This document shows positions 60,601 to 64,000 of a DNA stretch of 64,000 nucleotides, piece by piece. Made by a program: the position numbers and the translations under genes. Every line of letters starts with the position of its first letter. The first letter of the stretch is position 1. The stretch covers positions 111,292,246 through 111,356,245 of the forward strand of contig CM056742.1 of NCBI GenBank assembly GCA_029851415.1, in the 5' to 3' direction. The notes beneath the pieces are model-generated. The model made no database searches, was not told where the DNA came from, and was given only the letters and a program-made list of their open reading frames with translations. Source of the DNA: Eretmocerus hayati (lineage: Eukaryota > Arthropoda > Insecta > Hymenoptera > Aphelinidae).

Positions 60601-61983
60601 GTGAACATGGTCTCAGAGTCAAAAAGATACATAGAGCTATTCAATCTAGGCAAAGTCCATGGCTGAAGTCTTATGTGACTTATAACACACAGAAACGAGC
60701 TGAAGCCCAAAGCGAGTTTGATAAGGCGTTCTTTAAGGTGAGTCAGGAATGCCTTATCCATCAACCAGGAATGATTTCAACAGTTTTTGATTTTATAGCT
60801 CCTGACAAACTCAACGTTCCGCAAGACGATGGAAGATGAGAGGAAGCGGATAAATGTGAGGCTCGTGAATAAATGGTTCGGTAGATACGGCGCCAAAACT
60901 GAGATTGCTAGCCCCGATTTCCATAGCGTGTCAATCATTTCAAATGACCTCGTTGCCATACAGAAACTCAAAACTGAGATTACTATCTAAAAACCTCGAC
61001 ACATTGGGCTCAGCGTTTTGGACGTTTCAAAGGTTGATATGTATAATTTTTATTACTCAAAAATGAAGCGATGGCTTGGGTCAAGATGCTACTGTACATT
61101 GATACTGACGGAATCGTGGCCAACTGTGAGCAAGTCAATGTTTATGACGTGATGAAGAATCACTCAGAATACTTTGATGCATCAGATTATAAGGATGATA
61201 ATCCTTTTGGATTGGAGCGAAAGAATAAGAAAATTGTAGGTCTTTTGAAAGATTAATGCAATGGTGAAATGGACAGAATTTACCATGACAGAATTTATTG
61301 ATCTTCGCGGTAAAATGTACAGTCTTCTTATACAAAATGAAATCACCCGTACTCAAGGCAAAAGGAGTTAAAACGGGTGTCGTGAAGAGGTCATTGACTT
61401 TCGAAGATTACAGGGGTTGTCTTTTTCGAGGGAATATCTTGCGACGTTACCAGAACACGATTCGTTCCAGAAATAATCAAATTCACACGGAGCGTCATGA
61501 GAAAATTGCTCTGAGTCCATACGATGACAAGCGCTATCTGATTCCTGGAGAAACTGATACTCTCCCGTGGGGGCACAAAGACATACCCACTGAAATTCCG
61601 AGAAATCCTCCAGTTGGAGAAGGGTTTCTTCCTCGAGAAATGGATCAAGGGGAACCGATCCAAACAGCCGGTGATATCGAAGTCGATACGCAGAAACAGC
61701 AAAATACTGCGGATCTCTTGGACGAGGATTTGCTCAAAGAGTTCGGAGAACCTTTCCAAGTTCGATAGGCTGAGGTCAATACGCAGCATCAGAGATTAGA
61801 TGAAACGAACTATGATTTGGAAGATATTTTCCTGGATCTGGAACTGCAGAGAGAATTCGAAGAACCTTCTCAAGGCGGAGTGGGGAGAGGTCTACAAAGC
61901 GGCGGTACCTCTGAGCAGGAGCTCATTCGAGTCCAAGTAGAGCTAGAGAACGGAGGTCCTCCTGCCGAAAGAATTCGTTCATA
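57604..61983 (+). pseudogene. polB: Polinton DNA polymerase B of arthropod type, intron-bearing and decayed
   Basis: The N-terminal part (57604-58857) contains FKWAVLSALHP and a C2H2-like CDRCLHYF...H...H...C. After an in-frame TAA (58855-58857) come the exonuclease segment YVDFKAIL, where the expected catalytic Glu is Lys, then HCHLTG and YQSSRYISTLFHGLSNYD. Three introns fit with GT-AG ends and agreeing frames: 59312-59384, 60117-60191 and 60738-60798. Motif A is YLDCVNLYGWAM near 60299. Motif B is altered (LTNSTFRKTMED). Motif C is IDTDG near 61101 instead of DTDS. Frame changes occur near 60290, 61065, 61260 and 61345, with a stop near 60990. The acidic tail continues past a TAG (61766-61768) to 61983 and repeats a KEFGEPFQ-like segment. 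It cannot make a working polymerase. Confidence 0.9.
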
Positions 61984-62090
61984 GATTTCAATCTCGTAAG
62001 TATTACCATGTTTTACCTAAGATCTCATCTGTGAGTATGTTTGCTCTTTTTTCATTATAGATTGATAGAACTTTTATTCATTTCCAGAAA
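61984..62090 (+). promoter_or_regulatory. Spliced leader-like 5' UTR intron of the small ORF
   Basis: TTTCAATCTC is followed by GTAAGTATTACC at about 61996. A pyrimidine-rich CATTTCCAG ends at about 62087, just before AAAATGG. This fits an intron of roughly 90 nt joining a 5' exon to the ORF at 62091. Confidence 0.45.
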
Positions 62091-62390
62091 ATGGATCTTG
62101 ACAAATTAAATGAGATAGCCAGTACCACAGAAGAGAAAAAACGCTGGAGGGAGCTGGATAAGGGTGCAACCTACCGAGTGGTTGAAATAAGAAAACTCAA
62201 AACAATATACGGCCCGCGTATGCTATTTATCATTGAGGGAATGGATGGGAAATTCCAGATTTGGCTCCCCAAACGAACCTCAGATGCCTTTTCCGAGGAT
62301 AATCTAATGTTTGAATACTTATCAGCGAAAGCCAATAAGTTGGAGCTGAATATCTCAAACTTAGATGATAGCAAATTCAAATTTATTTAA
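62091..62390 (+). CDS. Small intact Polinton protein of 99 aa, OB-fold-like
   Basis: The ORF starts right after a splice-acceptor-like CATTTCCAG. The pattern is a short N-terminal helix (MDLDKLNEIAS), then GATYRVVEIRKLKTIYGPRM, FIIEGMDGKFQIWLPKRTSD and a C-terminal strand pair. Alternating strands with a basic turn resemble small single-strand nucleic acid binding OB-fold proteins. I recall similar small ORFs beside polB in arthropod Polintons, but have no search to confirm it. Unlike polB upstream it has no stop or frameshift. A single-strand binding role in replication is an inference. Confidence 0.65.
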   Translation: MDLDKLNEIASTTEEKKRWRELDKGATYRVVEIRKLKTIYGPRMLFIIEGMDGKFQIWLPKRTSDAFSEDNLMFEYLSAKANKLELNISNLDDSKFKFI

Positions 62391-62564
62391 CATGTATTCG
62401 AAATAAAGAGATAGAGGAACCCTAATGGAGGGAGAGATACTGAATGACTCATGATTATTACACTCAAGGAAATTTATTTTTTCAAGTATAGTAATCATAA
62501 GTACTCCACTGGCTGATCTCTACTGGGAAAGAGCGCGGGTGGGGGCCTTTTTCCCTCCCTCAAA
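62391..62564. other. Spacer between convergent genes
   Basis: The small ORF and the integrase converge here. An AATAAAG at about 62402 could be the polyadenylation signal of the plus-strand gene. Confidence 0.4.
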
Positions 62565-63482
62565 TTATAACTGATGTTTGTCTATCCATGAATTGTGCGA
62601 ACTATCAAATCCCAACCACTTCACATAGAATTGATTACCACGTTTTTTCAAAACTTTTTCAACCAAGTATATATCAGGATACTTAACTTTCAGAAGCTCT
62701 TGCTCATAGAAACCTCCGGCTACTGGTTGATTCTGATAACCGTGCAAATGATAAGTGATTGGTTTTTTTTTCCGAATTTCTCGAACTGTAAATATTTCCG
62801 TTGATCAGTTAGGCGTGTAACCTTTCTCAAATACGTGTTTGAGCTTGCTCACTCTAACTTTATCACCAACTTTGAATTTTGGAGGTTTCAAGACTCTATT
62901 ATCTACAGGAAAATTTCTCAAAACTTGTGCTTCGTTTTCGGGAGTAACATCTTTGGGCCTCATAGATGTTTTGCGATGTTTCCTTCCATTATTTGAAGAA
63001 AGGAGATCTGGAAGTATTTTTATCCACTCATAATTCCCCTGGAGACTGAAGGCTGAATACATGTTTTGCTTAAGTGTGCGATTGAAACGCTCTACTATTC
63101 CAGCTTTCTTGTTGCTATAAGTTGAGTACAGGTTAATTCCATAATGATCCATAAGATCTCGAAAAGTCTTGTTATGAAATTCTTTGCCCTCATCAGTCTG
63201 TAGGTTCTTGGGGGCTCGTCCTTGTTGGAATATAGAAGCCATTGCTTTTGTGACGTCAGTGCCAGTCTTTGATTTTACTGCAACAGCCCAAGCATACTTG
63301 GAAAAATTATCTATAACAGTTAGCAGATATATAAAACCTTCATTCTCTCTCGAGAAGGGCTGCATCTCCACAAGGTCGGCTTGCCAGGTTTCATTCAGAC
63401 CGCGGATATCATATTCTCTCCGAGGGTAGTTTCGACGGGCTGGCTTATGCAGTTCCTCCATCACAGCTCGCTTATTGACCAT
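62565..63482 (-). pseudogene. INT: Polinton integrase (DDE/rve) with chromodomain, one internal stop
   Basis: The frame starts at ATG 63482 with MVNKRAVMEELHKPARRNYP, a typical start for this class. The core has WQADLVEM (D36), LQTDEGKEF (D97) and KAGIVERFNRTLK (E131), so all three catalytic residues are present. After FEKGYTPN a TGA at 62805-62807 replaces what is probably a Trp codon. The frame then stays open through a basic linker to a chromodomain (YLVEKVLKKRGNQFYVKWLG and SHNSWI) and a stop at 62565. A 9-A run at 62763-62771 keeps the frame. The integrase inserts the element; the chromodomain would bind histone tails. With one stop only, this is the best preserved of the broken genes. 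Confidence 0.93.
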
Positions 63483-63491
63483 TACTCTAAT

Positions 63492-63893
63492 CTATCGAAA
63501 GATCTTAGACTTCAAAATTTCCTTGAAAATTTCTGCCGAGCCACTTGTATTGGTTTTTGTATCCGCTTTAGATTCAATGATACTCAGTAACTCATCAGTG
63601 CTTCTTTGGAGTCCTGCTTGTGATAAATCAATCGTCGATCTGATATGCTGAACGTCGTTTTTCAATTTTTCCGTAGTCTCTCTTAATTTCCGAGTTCTTG
63701 ATTCTATAAGGTCTTGAAGAGTTTTCAAATTCACCGCATCATGATCGCTGATGGGAGCCGCTGCATGACACAACTTCTTATTCTCTAGGTCAAACTGTGC
63801 ATCCGCAGTCAGCTTGAATCCGAATCCAGGTGGACCTCGAGCTCCTTCACCCCGAATCACTCTCAAAAAACGTCCGAGCACATCAACGCTCAT
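63492..63893 (-). CDS. Fibre-like Polinton protein of 133 aa
   Basis: It starts at ATG 63893 with MSVDVLGRFLRVIRGEG, followed by ARGPPGFGFKLTADAQFDLE and NKKLCHAAAPISDHDAVNL. A GPPG turn, then a G.KLT..G.FD element and a P....DAVNL element, resembles phage and virus tail-fibre or attachment proteins, where such motifs precede a trimeric shaft. The rest (residues about 60-130) is helical with heptad-like spacing, compatible with a coiled coil. It ends 9 bases before the integrase start on the same strand. I recall related ORFs in arthropod Polintons. A minor virion or fibre role is an inference. Confidence 0.7.
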   Translation of the reverse strand: MSVDVLGRFLRVIRGEGARGPPGFGFKLTADAQFDLENKKLCHAAAPISDHDAVNLKTLQDLIESRTRKLRETTEKLKNDVQHIRSTIDLSQAGLQRSTDELLSIIESKADTKTNTSGSAEIFKEILKSKIFR

Positions 63894-63919
63894 TGTAATA
63901 CTGACACTATCTACCAGAA

Positions 63920-64000
63920 CTAGTTCAATATATAGCCCGCCTCTCTAAGCTCTTCAATAATTGAATGAATCTCATTGTCATGATTTCGATCACCAGCAGA
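63920..64000 (-). CDS. C-terminal end of an upstream Polinton ORF, partial
   Basis: The last 26 codons of a minus-strand frame enter from the right edge and end at TAG 63920-63922. They include GDRNHDNEIHSIIEELREAG, an amphipathic helix. The gene lies 26 bases upstream of the fibre-like ORF on the same strand, a tight spacing. Too little is visible to name it. Confidence 0.45.
   Translation of the reverse strand, partial: SAGDRNHDNEIHSIIEELREAGYILN

Larger units (their letters stand above)
56463..64000. mobile_element. Decayed Polinton/Maverick, right part outside window
   Basis: A polB, a DDE integrase with chromodomain, a fibre-like protein and two accessory genes stand together, which is the Polinton gene set in arthropods. 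Several genes carry stops or frame changes. I did not find terminal inverted repeats; the left boundary lies between 56315 and 56463 if the element ends there. Capsid, packaging ATPase and protease genes are not in the window. Confidence 0.85.

Noticed and set aside
63492..63893. GPPG motif as evidence of a collagen protein
   Set aside because: There is only one such motif and no Gly-X-Y run; the following elements fit a fibre-type protein better.

Overview
The window is eukaryotic, AT-rich and most likely from an insect or another arthropod. The evidence is short GT-AG introns (61-100 nt in several gene models), arthropod-type Polinton/Maverick genes, long CT/CA microsatellites and a very dense load of inverted-repeat DNA transposons. 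There is no rRNA, no CRISPR array and no bacterial gene organisation.

Left end (1-8.5 kb, minus strand). A long uninterrupted reading frame for a protein-primed family B DNA polymerase (Polinton/adintovirus type) runs off the left edge. Just upstream, in the same orientation, I reconstruct a five-exon gene for an acidic protein of about 560 residues. All four of its introns are phase 1, and intron 1 holds a 237-bp tandem repeat. I could not assign a function to this gene.

8.6-30 kb. Almost everything here is repeats: CT/CA microsatellites, two ATF/CREB palindromes, a perfect 16-bp hairpin, Tc1/mariner-like foldback elements with TA target duplications, and a large foldback made of 80-bp and 188-bp tandem units. 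That foldback is split by a 4.8-kb nested element. One small intact ORF with a KEN-box-like motif lies at 29.2 kb.

30.6-56.3 kb. The outer ends of this stretch are inverted copies of one sequence of about 1.4 kb, and each copy looks one-ended. I read this as the two termini of a single giant element of about 25.7 kb. The left arm carries a 153-bp MITE and the right arm carries a 5.8-kb CENP-B/pogo-like transposon. In each case the other arm serves as the empty site. The interior holds foldbacks, a GC-rich block studded with AGGCCG, a tRNA-like Pol III unit, a 1.03-kb tandem repeat and an array of about eight 550-590-bp units. Most of those units keep an acceptor and a donor splice signal on the minus strand.

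Right end (56.4-64 kb). This is a decayed Polinton: a conserved accessory gene with a stop and a frame change, a TATA promoter, an intron-bearing polB pseudogene of a family different from the left one, a small intact protein, a DDE integrase with chromodomain broken by one stop, a fibre-like protein and the end of another ORF. Two different polB lineages therefore flank a transposon graveyard.
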